Of a DNA stretch of 64,000 bases, positions 25,729 through 34,146 are shown in pieces. The stretch's first letter is position 1. Every line of letters starts with the position of its first letter. The DNA lies in the NCBI RefSeq assembly GCF_001469215.1, contig NZ_LOFH01000006.1, forward strand, positions 1 to 64,000. Reading direction: 5' to 3'. The notes under the pieces were generated by a model. It was not told where the DNA came from. It worked only from the letters and a program-made list of their open reading frames with translations, and did no database searches. This DNA is from Pseudoalteromonas sp. H105. GTDB taxonomy: Bacteria > Pseudomonadota > Gammaproteobacteria > Enterobacterales > Alteromonadaceae. The position numbers were made by a program, and so were the translations under genes.

Positions 25729-26430
25729 TTGGTTGAATATACATTAAAACGAAGTCGGCGCCGAAAAACGGTTGCACTGAAAGTGCAACAACAAAGCTTA
25801 ACCGTTTATGCTCCTTATGGAGTAGCGGTTGCTTCAATTGAACACTGGTTACAGTCGAAACAAGAATGGATTAAATTACAAATAACCCAACAAGGGCAGT
25901 TAATACAACAACAGCAGCAGCCGATGCAAGCGATGCAAATTAACTTGTTTGGCTCTCCATTGACCCTGAGTTTTGCCACGGGTAAAAAAACGCTTGTTCA
26001 CTTTGTCGATGAAGCAATGCTGCCAAATTTACACATTACTATCTCAACTCGGGTACAAAATAAACAGGCAATGTACCAAACCCAGCTAGAAACTTTTTTA
26101 CATGATCAATTAGAAAGCTATATCGAAATGCGGCTTCACCATTTTTGTGATCAAATGGGTGAAGCATTACCAAGTAAGTTAAAAATTATGGTCTACAAAA
26201 GGCGTTGGGGGAGTTGTAATCAACGTAGAGAGCTGACTTTTAATCTTTTATTAGTTAGTGCACCGCAATGGATTATTGATTATGTGATAGTGCATGAATT
26301 ATCTCATTTAAAATATTTAAATCACAGTAGCCAATTTTGGTCGAGAGTGAATCAGTATTATCCGCAGTACAAAGATGCATCAAGCTGGTTAGAGAAAAAT
26401 GGTGCTAGTTTACAATGGAAATTTGAATGA
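25729..26430 (+). CDS. YgjP-type (DUF45) metal-dependent hydrolase
   Basis: A 233-residue YgjP/DUF45 family protein. The zinc site is His189-Glu190-x-x-His193 with a third ligand in YLNHSSQFW (His199), and the family RRWGSC motif is at 159-163. Relatives are annotated as M48-like metallopeptidases or UTP pyrophosphatase; the real substrate is uncertain. A TTG start at 25729 is used because the N-terminal strand-rich portion is typical of the family. No clear ribosome site is visible. A Gln-rich patch occurs at about residues 55-65. The gene stands alone, before the tRNA-Tyr pair on the other strand. Confidence 0.75.
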   Translation: MVEYTLKRSRRRKTVALKVQQQSLTVYAPYGVAVASIEHWLQSKQEWIKLQITQQGQLIQQQQQPMQAMQINLFGSPLTLSFATGKKTLVHFVDEAMLPNLHITISTRVQNKQAMYQTQLETFLHDQLESYIEMRLHHFCDQMGEALPSKLKIMVYKRRWGSCNQRRELTFNLLLVSAPQWIIDYVIVHELSHLKYLNHSSQFWSRVNQYYPQYKDASSWLEKNGASLQWKFE

Positions 26431-26460
26431 AAAAGGAAGTTTTACAGAAATAAAAAGAAG

Positions 26461-26545
26461 TGGTGGAGGGAGCTGGATTCGAACCAGCGAAGGCTGAGCC
26501 GTCAGATTTACAGTCTGATCCCTTTGGCCGCTCGGGAACCCCTCC
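26461..26545 (-). tRNA. tRNA-Tyr (GTA), copy 1
   Basis: An 85-base class II tRNA with encoded CCA. The acceptor arm GGAGGGG pairs with the 3' strand, the anticodon loop reads CTGTAAA and the variable arm is long. It is the downstream copy of an identical tandem pair. Confidence 0.96.
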
Positions 26546-26593
26546 ACACTATTTTGATGCATTTGGCCCCACTTAACTTAGCGGTAAGAAAAG

Positions 26594-26678
26594 TGGTGGA
26601 GGGAGCTGGATTCGAACCAGCGAAGGCTGAGCCGTCAGATTTACAGTCTGATCCCTTTGGCCGCTCGGGAACCCCTCC
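26594..26678 (-). tRNA. tRNA-Tyr (GTA), copy 2
   Basis: Identical over 85 bases to the neighbouring tRNA-Tyr, including the encoded CCA, with a 48-base spacer. It is the first gene transcribed from the upstream promoter. Confidence 0.96.
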
Positions 26679-26693
26679 AATGCAACGGCGCCG

Positions 26694-26721
26694 ATAATAG
26701 CAAACTTAGTATTTAAGTAAA
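26694..26721 (-). promoter_or_regulatory. promoter of the tRNA-Tyr pair
   Basis: On the minus strand, TTTACT (26721-26716), a 16-base spacer and TATTAT (26699-26694) are followed by the GC-rich discriminator CGGCGCCG, as expected for a stable-RNA promoter under stringent control. Confidence 0.6.
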
Positions 26722-26790
26722 GAAAAAAGCTAAAGAAATATTAAATTAAGCCGATAAATATTTATTCTTAGTATTATTTGACCAAAGTAT

Positions 26791-27312
26791 ATGCAAATTG
26801 ATGGATTGTTAATCACAGAGAGTCAGCTCGATAATCGCCTCGCAAAAAGCGTAAGCGAATCGCGTCGTGGAGAATTTTCTTTACTATTAGCAATGTTGTC
26901 TCAAGATGCCTTAGATTTTAGTCAGTTTCACCTTCCCAAGACCCCTTTTGGCAGTGATGCTAAAAATAACAGTGAAGCACAACTGCGTGCTGAGTTAGGT
27001 GTCGTCCCAGCTCAAGCTTTGGCACCGGACAGTTTTGATATGCTAATTGGTGAGCATAATGCGAAGCGATTATTAGAGTCGGGTATGAGTAGTATTCGTC
27101 TTCGTCATTGTTTATCGCCCGAGCCACTTGCTGTGCGAGATGATAAACACCATATCCCACTCCCTATTATTGATAACTGCGAGCTTGTGGTCCGAAAACG
27201 CCATTTGCACAAAGAAACCCAACTCGACAATCCTCAAATAGATGCCGCTGCGTTTTATGATAGTCTTAATAACGATGCTCTACATCAACCATTGCATTTG
27301 GCACAAGCTTGA
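26791..27312 (+). CDS. conserved hypothetical protein, possibly VC2046/SO_2500 family
   Basis: This 173-residue soluble protein has no signal peptide and no catalytic motif that I recognise. Its start, with RRGEFSLLLAMLSQDALD at about residues 25-42, resembles the gammaproteobacterial VC2046/SO_2500 family of unknown function; I recall this from family patterns and cannot verify it here. The middle is rich in Ser, Ala and Leu, and the C-terminal third is charged with several His. It lies divergent to the tRNA-Tyr pair. Two inverted repeats start at its stop codon. No ribosome site is evident before the ATG. Confidence 0.6.
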   Translation: MQIDGLLITESQLDNRLAKSVSESRRGEFSLLLAMLSQDALDFSQFHLPKTPFGSDAKNNSEAQLRAELGVVPAQALAPDSFDMLIGEHNAKRLLESGMSSIRLRHCLSPEPLAVRDDKHHIPLPIIDNCELVVRKRHLHKETQLDNPQIDAAAFYDSLNNDALHQPLHLAQA

Positions 27313-27355
27313 CATTTTTTTGTCATAAATGCAGTTTAGAGTAGTATAAACTGCA
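27310..27355. repeat. two adjacent dyads after the 173-residue gene
   Basis: TGACA-T6-TGTCA (27310-27325) includes the stop codon of the preceding gene. A second, TGCAGTTTA/TAAACTGCA with an eight-base loop (27330-27355), follows directly. Neither ends in a U run. They may act together as a weak terminator or as an operator for the next gene. Confidence 0.4.
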
Positions 27356-27543
27356 AGCATAAAACGTCCGTTACCTTTTCATATCTTTTATAGTAGGACG
27401 CAGATCACTTTGGCTAAATATATTAGCTAAATCGCTTTTAATCATAACGACGCTCGCATCTTGAGGTAACTTGGGTATATAATGCCCACAGATGGGTTTT
27501 AAAAAATCTCATTATTATTAAACCAAGGTAATTTAGGAACGTA

Positions 27544-27852
27544 ATGAAGAAAACATTCACGCTGAATCACGAGAAAATCAAATACCCTCGTATGGTTGAT
27601 GCTGCAAAGCACGAAGTGAAAAAATATTTGAAAAGAGAGCGTAACAAAACGTTACCGCTTGATGCTGACTACTGGGCATTTGACTGTAAATTTGGTAACA
27701 CAGCAGATCAAGCGCAAGAAGTGCATGTTGCAGAACTTAATAACTGCATCAGCGAGATCGAGAAGCAGGAATTATCATCTTTTTATGTTGAAATTTTGGC
27801 ACGCCCTGCACTGCGCCAGTCGCCAGATTTTGATGATGAAGCAGATGACTAA
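27544..27852 (+). CDS. DUF6172 family protein
   Basis: A 102-residue small basic-to-acidic protein with the conserved block KHEVKKYLKRERNKTLP (about 23-39) followed by a DYWAFDCKFG element, characteristic of DUF6172. Two Cys residues (about 51 and 71) lie in the second half. It has no signal or membrane segment. The C-terminal tail is acidic. The family has no known function. An AGGA ribosome site precedes the ATG and a good terminator follows, so it is a single-gene unit. Confidence 0.75.
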   Translation: MKKTFTLNHEKIKYPRMVDAAKHEVKKYLKRERNKTLPLDADYWAFDCKFGNTADQAQEVHVAELNNCISEIEKQELSSFYVEILARPALRQSPDFDDEADD

Positions 27853-27878
27853 GCAATAATACTTATATTGCTAAAAGA

Positions 27879-27901
27879 GTGGGCTTGAGTGCCCATTTTT
27901 T
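27879..27901 (+). terminator. intrinsic terminator after DUF6172 gene
   Basis: TGGGC pairs with GCCCA around TTGAGT and is followed by six T residues. Confidence 0.8.
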
Positions 27902-28031
27902 GTGCCTGAAATAAAAATAAATTTCAGGTATGCTGACCATTGGGGTGTGCCTATTTTGAGTACATTTTAAACCGCTAAGGTCAACAGGCCCTAACTGTAA
28001 TATTAAAGACAAAATAATAAAAGGATGTCAC

Positions 28032-28619
28032 ATGTTTATTCCTGCAATCTCACTTTTGGTTTTTAGCTCTGTGCTATCTGTCTCATCAACCTCAGAGCAA
28101 CATTGCCAGCAAGCATTGTCTAGTGACCCGCTTAACGAAAAAAATTGGCGATATGCAACGGACCCACATGGCAGTGAAGTAAAAACGAAGCAAACGCTTA
28201 TAAAAGATGAACGCGTTTGGATTTCGTTTAAACGTGTGCCCAGGGTAGATGCAAAAAACAACTCTTGGGTTGAGCTTATCTATGATTTGCCAAATCAAAC
28301 ACTTGAAGAAAATTCCACTATTTTGCTGGAGTATAAAAGCAGGAAAAACCTCGTTGTGAAGCTCTCTCAAAAGGACTATGGCGGGCAAGGCGATAAAAGT
28401 TATGCACACTACCAGTATATACTTCCAGCACAAACTAAGTGGGGTACTCACTGCATAGATTTAGCGGATTTTGCTAGACCAAGCTGGACTCCTGAAAATT
28501 CCGTCGATAAGGGAATAATAAAAGAGAACGTAAGTGCAATTTATTTAGTGCCAGATCTAAAGGATGAACTTGGTGGGGAAGCGACAATTGAGGTTAAAAA
28601 TATTTCATTGAGACCTTAA
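28032..28619 (+). CDS. secreted protein of unknown function, beta-sandwich like
   Basis: A 195-residue protein with a short N-terminal hydrophobic signal (about residues 1-20) and then a mostly beta-strand region. The WVELIYDLPN and GTHCIDLADF segments and the final VKNISL strand resemble galactose-binding-like (CBM or CIA30-type) jelly rolls, but I see no exact family. Two Cys remain after signal removal (about residues 25 and 137). An AAGGATG ribosome site precedes the ATG. It stands alone between two terminators. A role in carbohydrate or cell-surface binding is only a guess. Confidence 0.6.
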   Translation: MFIPAISLLVFSSVLSVSSTSEQHCQQALSSDPLNEKNWRYATDPHGSEVKTKQTLIKDERVWISFKRVPRVDAKNNSWVELIYDLPNQTLEENSTILLEYKSRKNLVVKLSQKDYGGQGDKSYAHYQYILPAQTKWGTHCIDLADFARPSWTPENSVDKGIIKENVSAIYLVPDLKDELGGEATIEVKNISLRP

Positions 28620-28643
28620 CCTCCAGCCTCAGATTCTAGATAT

Positions 28644-28668
28644 AAAAACCAGCAACTGCTGGTTTTTT
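28644..28668. terminator. bidirectional terminator
   Basis: AAAACCAGCA pairs with TGCTGGTTTT around AC. The plus strand is followed by T residues and the minus strand carries a U run from the A4 tract. It serves the converging secreted-protein and RRM genes. Confidence 0.82.
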
Positions 28669-28683
28669 GTCTAGCGTGGTTTT

Positions 28684-28923
28684 TTAAGCGTCAGCCAATT
28701 TAACACGGATCTTATTCTTATCAACATTGCTTTGGTTTAACGCTTTAATTGCATCGTTAGCTTCTGATTCAATAGGCATTTCAACAAATGCAAAGCCCTT
28801 TGATTTACCGGTTTCTTTGTCTAATACAAGCGTGCATTCAGCAACTTTACCATAGGCGGTAAATAACACTCGAATGTCTTGCTCAGTCGTTGCGCGTGAA
28901 AGGTTTCTAACTAATAATTTCAT
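28684..28923 (-). CDS. small RNA-recognition-motif (RRM) protein
   Basis: A 79-residue protein consisting of one RRM domain. RNP2 is LLVRNL (3-8) and RNP1 is KGFAFVEM (about 43-50), with aromatic residues in the usual RNA-facing positions. Such glycine-poor single-RRM proteins occur in many marine gammaproteobacteria and are often cold-induced, a general family observation. The gene stands alone with a shared terminator downstream. Its RNA targets cannot be deduced. Confidence 0.9.
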   Translation of the reverse strand: MKLLVRNLSRATTEQDIRVLFTAYGKVAECTLVLDKETGKSKGFAFVEMPIESEANDAIKALNQSNVDKNKIRVKLADA

Positions 28924-29140
28924 AATAAGCCATGTTTAATATAATTGTGCTAATTGTCGCAAGGAATAGAGAATTGACCTAGTGTTTAATTAAAAACCAA
29001 GTAAATAATTTATCTATCACCATAAAGAATGCAAAATTGCACTGGTTAGATAACATTTAGCCCTAGTTAACCGAACTTTGATTAAGATATGTATTAGTGC
29101 ACTCATATTACAAAAGAAGGCTGCATAATAGGTATTCACG

Positions 29141-29653
29141 ATGAAAGAAAATGAATCTCATGCCATAATTGTACTTGGTTCACCGAACTATAATGACGGT
29201 CGGTTATCTTTGATAGCCAAGAGCAGATGTGACAAAGCATTTCAATTATATGTTCAATACCCAGGCAGCAAAGTACTTTGTACTGGAGGCTTTGGTGAGC
29301 ACTTCAATACAAGTAGATTTGCTCATGGAAAGTTAACCAAAGCGTATTTGATTGAGTTAGGCGTGCCTGAGAACGCATTTTTAGAGATTGCCCAAAGTCG
29401 TTTTACCTTTGAGGATGCAACAATGTCTATGCCTATATTGACTGCTAATAATATAAAAAAAGCGACGATAGTGAGTTCTGAATTTCATATTAAACGTGTT
29501 GAATATGTATTTAGCAATCTCATTTCTAATATTGAATTAAATTACCTAGCCGCTACAACCCCTCTCGATAAAGCAGAGCTGGATGTGTTATGTCAGCATG
29601 AAGCGAAGGCCATGATCCGTGAAAAGCAGAATATAGCAAGCACAAAGGTATAA
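29141..29653 (+). CDS. YdcF/SanA family (DUF218) protein
   Basis: A 170-residue DUF218 protein with a Rossmann-like fold. It opens with AIIVLGSPNY (residues 8-17) and includes VLCTGG (about 46-51), a segment RFTFEDATMSM that corresponds to the family's T(R/F)E(D/N) motif, and VSSEFHIKR (about 112-120), the late His motif. Unlike ElyC/SanA it has no membrane anchor. Relatives act in envelope maintenance or bind adenosylmethionine (YdcF). It is monocistronic. Substrate unknown. Confidence 0.8.
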   Translation: MKENESHAIIVLGSPNYNDGRLSLIAKSRCDKAFQLYVQYPGSKVLCTGGFGEHFNTSRFAHGKLTKAYLIELGVPENAFLEIAQSRFTFEDATMSMPILTANNIKKATIVSSEFHIKRVEYVFSNLISNIELNYLAATTPLDKAELDVLCQHEAKAMIREKQNIASTKV

Positions 29654-29762
29654 CCTATGTTTATTGATTATATTGGATTAATTGGCCAATTAATTGACAT
29701 ATATATGAAATAGTCATACGTTTATTTAACACAATATGTTTGATAGATTTGAGGGACTAAAT

Positions 29763-30029
29763 ATGAAAAGTACAATGTTGGTTTTAGCATTAACTGCAGC
29801 ACTTGCTGGCTGTAATTCAACTACTTCGCAAGACGATGAAAAGTTTTTACTTGTTGACAATAAAACAGGGCAAGTGAAAAGCTTTCATTATTCAGCAAAT
29901 GACTGCAAAAGTGCGATGATAAGAGCAAACGTCAGAAATAAAGCGGATTGGTTAACATCAAAACCATCACCTTATAGTTCAAATCCTACATTACCTAAAA
30001 ATAGAGAGTATGATGTCTGCATCAAATAA
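29763..30029 (+). CDS. small lipoprotein of unknown function
   Basis: An 88-residue protein. The frame opens at 29736, but the ATG at 29763 has a GAGGGA ribosome site and starts a signal MKSTMLVLALTAALAGC, where LAGC is the lipobox and the Cys would be lipidated. The mature part is short and polar and contains two further Cys. No family is recognised. It converges on lipA, with a perfect inverted repeat between them. Position 2 after the lipidated Cys is Asn, so the sorting rule does not demand retention in the inner membrane. Confidence 0.68.
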   Translation: MKSTMLVLALTAALAGCNSTTSQDDEKFLLVDNKTGQVKSFHYSANDCKSAMIRANVRNKADWLTSKPSPYSSNPTLPKNREYDVCIK

Positions 30030-30050
30030 TCTTAAGTAAACTAAATCTGT

Positions 30051-30087
30051 AAACACTACACCCTAAATGCTATAGAGTGTAGTGTTT
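30051..30087. terminator. convergent terminator between lipoprotein gene and lipA
   Basis: AAACACTACAC (30051-30061) and GTGTAGTGTTT (30077-30087) are perfectly complementary over 11 bases with a 15-base loop. Each arm ends in TTT on its outgoing strand. It is probably a bidirectional terminator. Confidence 0.65.
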
Positions 30088-30092
30088 AAGTG

Positions 30093-31058
30093 TTACTTAA
30101 CTTCTTTACCCGCGGCTTGTTGATCAGCGTGATAGCTCGAACGTACAAATGGGCCTGAGGCTGCATGAGTAAAGCCAATTTCATCTGCATAATCTTTCAA
30201 CGCATCAAATTCAGCTGGCGGTACATAACGCTTAACAGGCAAGTGATGTTTTGACGGTTGTAGGTATTGGCCTACAGTAAGCATATCGACATTGTGCTCA
30301 CGTAAATCGCGTAATACTTCTTCGATTTCACTAATTTCTTCACCTAAACCTACCATTAAACCAGATTTAGTTTTAACTTCTGGGTGCGCTTCTTTAAAGC
30401 GACGTAGTAACTCTAATGACCATTTATAATCAGCACCTGGGCGAGCAAGCTTGTACAAGCGTGGCGCAGTTTCTAAGTTATGATTAAATACGTCTGGTGG
30501 CGTTTCAATCAAGATCTCAAGAGCTCTGTCCATACGACCACGAAAATCAGGGACTAAAATTTCGATGGTAATGGTTGGGTTATGTTTGCGGATTTCGCGA
30601 ATACAATCTGCAAAGTGCTGCGCACCACCGTCACGTAAATCATCACGGTCCACTGACGTGATAACAACATAGCTTAGCTTCATGTCTTTAATAGTTAGTG
30701 CTAGTTTTTCAGGCTCTGCGGCATCCGGTTTTAATGGACGGCCATGGGCAACATCACAAAATGGGCAACGACGAGTACAAATAGCCCCTAAAATCATAAA
30801 GGTTGCTGTACCGTGGTTAAAGCACTCAGATAAGTTAGGGCATGAAGCCTCTTCACATACGGAGTGTAAGCCGTGCTTACGCATTGCTTGTTTTATGCCG
30901 TCGATACGTTCAGTTGATTTTGGTAAACGTATTTTCAGCCACTCGGGCTTGCGCAACATTTCAGTTTTTTCAGTCGGTAATACTTTAACTGGGATCAACG
31001 CCATTTTTTCAGCGTCACGTAATTTTACCCCTGGTTCCATCTTGACTGGTTTATTCAT
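30093..31058 (-). CDS. lipA: lipoyl synthase
   Basis: A 321-residue radical SAM enzyme that inserts two sulfurs into octanoyl groups on lipoyl domains. The auxiliary iron-sulfur motif lies in [12 protein letters not shown] and the radical SAM motif is CTRRCPFC. A conserved C-terminal RSSY motif is at [11 protein letters not shown]. The start overlaps the lipB stop by four bases (ATGA), so the two are co-translated. It ends the mrdA-to-lipA block and converges with the small lipoprotein gene. Confidence 0.97.
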   Translation of the reverse strand: MNKPVKMEPGVKLRDAEKMALIPVKVLPTEKTEMLRKPEWLKIRLPKSTERIDGIKQAMRKHGLHSVCEEASCPNLSECFNHGTATFMILGAICTRRCPFCDVAHGRPLKPDAAEPEKLALTIKDMKLSYVVITSVDRDDLRDGGAQHFADCIREIRKHNPTITIEILVPDFRGRMDRALEILIETPPDVFNHNLETAPRLYKLARPGADYKWSLELLRRFKEAHPEVKTKSGLMVGLGEEISEIEEVLRDLREHNVDMLTVGQYLQPSKHHLPVKRYVPPAEFDALKDYADEIGFTHAASGPFVRSSYHADQQAAGKEVK

Positions 31059-31720
31059 TCGTTTTCAAACCCTTCAGTATGCTTAACCTGTGTAGCATTA
31101 AGCTTTGTCATCATATGTTTTACTAGCCCATTACCTGCTTGCTCTAGGTTTTGTGGACCATTTAAATCAGTTGTTTGCACCATATTCATACCCGCATAAC
31201 CACATGGGTTAATGCGTAAAAATGGGCTCAAATCCATACTTACATTTAAGGCTAAGCCATGAAATGAGCAGCCGCGACGAACGCGAAGGCCTAACGATGC
31301 AATTTTACTGTCATTGACATACACCCCCGGCGCATCTGCTTTAGCGTACGCTTCAATATCGTACTCTTTTAATGTATCGATAATACATTCTTCAAGCCAG
31401 GTTACTAGCTCACGAACACCAATTTTCAAACGGCGTAAGTTAAATAAAACATACATCATTTGTTGGCCCGGCCCGTGATAGGTTACTTGGCCGCCGCGAT
31501 CAACTTTGATCACTTCAATATCACCAGGTGCAAGTAAGTGCTCTTCTTTTCCTGCTTGGCCTTGCGTGAAAACAGGTTCGTGTTCGACTAACCAGATTTC
31601 ATCAGCGACAGTATCATCTCGAGTGTCAGTAAATTCTTGCATTTTTTGCCAGATCGGCATGTAGCGTTGGCGGCCTAATTGGCGTACGATTAACGTATTT
31701 TCGCTCACTGCAATCTCCAA
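31055..31720 (-). CDS. lipB: octanoyltransferase LipB
   Basis: A 221-residue enzyme that moves octanoate from acyl carrier protein to lipoate-dependent enzymes. It has the [12 protein letters not shown] motif (about 75-86) and a conserved [12 protein letters not shown] segment with the catalytic Cys/Lys region beyond. It comes six bases after ybeD and overlaps lipA. Together LipB and LipA supply lipoic acid to pyruvate and 2-oxoglutarate dehydrogenases and to the glycine cleavage system. Confidence 0.96.
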   Translation of the reverse strand: MEIAVSENTLIVRQLGRQRYMPIWQKMQEFTDTRDDTVADEIWLVEHEPVFTQGQAGKEEHLLAPGDIEVIKVDRGGQVTYHGPGQQMMYVLFNLRRLKIGVRELVTWLEECIIDTLKEYDIEAYAKADAPGVYVNDSKIASLGLRVRRGCSFHGLALNVSMDLSPFLRINPCGYAGMNMVQTTDLNGPQNLEQAGNGLVKHMMTKLNATQVKHTEGFENE

Positions 31721-31726
31721 TTAGGG

Positions 31727-32005
31727 TTATAGCATGTGACGAACGTCATCGATATTACTGATCACGTTATAGATTTCTTCAATATGTTTACCACTGGTCA
31801 CTGTTGCAACAAGTGTGACAGATTCGTATGTGCCTTTACTACTAGGCTTTACTTTAGGCGCATAGTCACCAGGGGCAATCGGCTGTAACTTTTCAAGAAT
31901 TTGGTCAGTTAAATTAACGTTTGCTAAGCCCATTACTTTGAAGGTAAACGGGCAAGGGTACTCTAGGTACTCATCAAATTTAGTATTTTCTACTGGTGTA
32001 GCCAC
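31727..32005 (-). CDS. ybeD: YbeD (DUF493) family protein
   Basis: A 92-residue DUF493 protein located between dacA and lipB as in E. coli. The fold is ACT-like in known structures. A GTG start (32005) is required, since GTG-Ala-Thr begins the only fitting N terminus. Function is unknown; its constant place before lipB suggests a link with lipoylation. It follows a strong terminator belonging to dacA, so it probably has its own promoter in the 100 bases upstream. Confidence 0.88.
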   Translation of the reverse strand: MATPVENTKFDEYLEYPCPFTFKVMGLANVNLTDQILEKLQPIAPGDYAPKVKPSSKGTYESVTLVATVTSGKHIEEIYNVISNIDDVRHML

Positions 32006-32101
32006 GACGATGACTCCTTACTTAATGCTCTAATAACTGACTAATAACCCACACTCGACCTTGCAGGTTAGATATGAGGCGCATTCTAGCATTTTTCAGG
32101 C

Positions 32102-32130
32102 AAAAAAAAACGCCTTGCAGTGCAAGGCGC
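32102..32130 (-). terminator. intrinsic terminator after dacA
   Basis: On the minus strand CGCCTTGCA pairs with TGCAAGGCG and runs into nine U residues. This strong terminator separates dacA from ybeD-lipB-lipA. Confidence 0.92.
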
Positions 32131-32151
32131 TTAGAATTATTAAATTGCAAA

Positions 32152-33321
32152 TTACATAATCTGTAAACGTAAGTAATCATAGATTTTGCTAAAGAAACTA
32201 CCTTCTTCAACTTCTTCAAGCGTTACAAGTGGATATTGTGCAATCTCTTCGCCTTCAAGTTGTAAAAATAAGGTGCCCACTTTCGTGCCTTTAGCAAGCG
32301 GTGCTTCTAATGTTTTGTCTAGCTCAAAGTTAGCTTTTAAATTTTTACGTTGGCCGCGAGGAATGGTAATAGGGGTATCTTCTAAAATACCGAGCGATAC
32401 ATTTTCTTTGTTACCCATCCAAATGCGTTGTTCAGCAAAACTATCACCGGCTTGATATGGTGTGATTGTTTCAAAAAATCGGAAGCCATAGTTAAGAAGC
32501 TTTTTACTTTCAACTTTACGGGCTCGTTCGCTTGAGGTACCCATGACGACAGCAATTAAGCGCATTTCATCTTTAGTCGCAGAGGTGACTAAGCTGTAGC
32601 CAGCTTCAGATGTGTGGCCTGTTTTGATACCGTCAACATTCAGGCTCTCGTCCCACAACAAGGAGTTACGGTTATATTGTTTGATGCCATTAAACGTAAA
32701 TGATTTTTCTGCGTAAAAGGCATACTCTTCAGGTACGTCACGAATAAGCGCCGCGCCTAGCGTGGCCATATCACGAGGTGTTGTAAAGTGCTCGTCAGTA
32801 TCTAAACCATGACTATTAATAAAGTGAGTGTTGCTCATACCTAATTTTTCAGAATGAGCATTCATAAGGTCGGCAAACGCACTTTCACTACCAGCAATAT
32901 GTTCAGCCATCGCGACGCATGCATCATTACCTGATTGAATGATAATGCCACGGTTTAAATCTTCCACACTGACTTGTTTACCTACTTCGATAAACATTTT
33001 AGATGATTCAGGAAAGTTTTTAGCCCAGGCTTTTTCACTGATAGTGACCATATCAGTCGGCGCGATATTGCCCACTTTAATTTCTGTACCAATAACATAA
33101 CTGGTCATCATTTTAGTTAAGCTTGCTGGCGCAAGGCGAGTATCAGCTTCACCTTCAGCAATCACTTTACCTGTCGTGAAATCTACCAGGAAATAACCTT
33201 TTGCATTAATTTGTGGAGGCGCAGGTATAATCTGGGCGGTTGCAGAGAAAACGGCAGCAGAACATACTAAGCCGCACACACTGTTGAGAATTTTGTATTT
33301 AAATGATTTCATCATGCTCAT
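32152..33321 (-). CDS. dacA: D-alanyl-D-alanine carboxypeptidase (PBP5/6 type)
   Basis: A 389-residue penicillin-binding protein with a signal peptide (about 1-30). The active site has SLTK (Ser67-Lys70), SGN and KTG motifs. The C terminus has the beta-rich PBP5_C domain and a terminal amphipathic helix (about 372-389) that anchors it to the inner membrane. It trims the terminal D-Ala of peptidoglycan and helps keep rod shape. It lies 36 bases after rlpA, as in E. coli, and ends in a strong terminator. Confidence 0.96.
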   Translation of the reverse strand: MSMMKSFKYKILNSVCGLVCSAAVFSATAQIIPAPPQINAKGYFLVDFTTGKVIAEGEADTRLAPASLTKMMTSYVIGTEIKVGNIAPTDMVTISEKAWAKNFPESSKMFIEVGKQVSVEDLNRGIIIQSGNDACVAMAEHIAGSESAFADLMNAHSEKLGMSNTHFINSHGLDTDEHFTTPRDMATLGAALIRDVPEEYAFYAEKSFTFNGIKQYNRNSLLWDESLNVDGIKTGHTSEAGYSLVTSATKDEMRLIAVVMGTSSERARKVESKKLLNYGFRFFETITPYQAGDSFAEQRIWMGNKENVSLGILEDTPITIPRGQRKNLKANFELDKTLEAPLAKGTKVGTLFLQLEGEEIAQYPLVTLEEVEEGSFFSKIYDYLRLQIM

Positions 33322-33357
33322 TAATGGTTAAAGTTTAAGGTTCGCGTAAATCTTATT

Positions 33358-34146
33358 CTAAAGTGCTTGTTCACTGTAAAGCAAGAACGCGTTTTGAAAT
33401 TGATTTTGTTTTAGTTTTTCGAGTACTTGCTGAGCTTGCTCGGCGTCTTTTATTGGCCCAAGTCGCAATCGATACAGTGTATCACTTTCAACGATACTTG
33501 TGGGTAACTGATATTGCTGGCGTAAGCGAAAAGCAAGCGCTTCGATATTTTCTAATGTACTACCCGCAGCAACTTGTATATAGCTTGGGCGTGTTGGTGA
33601 ATCTTCAAGAGTAATTGCTTCAAGCTTAACCTTAGCTGTACCGTGATTGTAGTATCCTAGCTTGTACGCAGCTGCATAGGATAAATCAATGATTCTATCA
33701 TCGTGAAATGGCCCACGATCATTGACTCTCACAATCACTGATTTGCCATTTTCAGTGTTTGTTACCCGCACAAAACTTGGTAAAGGAAGCGTTTTGTGGG
33801 CTGCGGTCATAGCAAACATGTCATAGATTTCGCCGTTTGACGTGTGATAGCCATGAAATTTACGACCATACCAGGATGCAATGCCTTCCTCTGTATAACC
33901 GGTTTCATCAAGCATAGGGGTATAGTTTTTGCCAAGTACAGTATACGGACGTCCAGCACTGGCACTTTTAACGACTTGTGACACAACAGCATCTTGCATT
34001 TCGAGTGTTGTTGGCGCGCGCAGTGGGGCAGCATCATGTTTCATTTTATAACGACTACTATGATCTGTCTTACTTACTGAGCTACTGCAGCCACTTAGTA
34101 TAAAAGTGATGACTGCTAAAATAATATACTTAGGTATCCACATCAT
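33358..34146 (-). CDS. rlpA: endolytic peptidoglycan transglycosylase RlpA
   Basis: A 262-residue outer-membrane lipoprotein. The lipobox LSGC places the lipidated Cys at residue 20. The double-psi beta-barrel domain (about 77-165) has GIASWYGRKFHG and the catalytic His/Asp in VRVNDRGPF. A C-terminal SPOR domain (about 185-262) would target it to denuded septal glycan. It shares one base with rodA and precedes dacA, matching the conserved elongation cluster. Confidence 0.93.
   Translation of the reverse strand: MMWIPKYIILAVITFILSGCSSSVSKTDHSSRYKMKHDAAPLRAPTTLEMQDAVVSQVVKSASAGRPYTVLGKNYTPMLDETGYTEEGIASWYGRKFHGYHTSNGEIYDMFAMTAAHKTLPLPSFVRVTNTENGKSVIVRVNDRGPFHDDRIIDLSYAAAYKLGYYNHGTAKVKLEAITLEDSPTRPSYIQVAAGSTLENIEALAFRLRQQYQLPTSIVESDTLYRLRLGPIKDAEQAQQVLEKLKQNQFQNAFLLYSEQAL

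Noticed and set aside
28092..28451. 119-residue minus-strand frame opposite the secreted protein gene
   Set aside because: The plus-strand gene has a ribosome site, a signal peptide and a terminator; the opposite frame has none.
24641..30029. Possible genomic island in the least conserved stretch
   Set aside because: No integrase, transposase, direct repeats or tRNA 3' duplication were found, and base composition does not change by eye. These look like ordinary scattered accessory genes.
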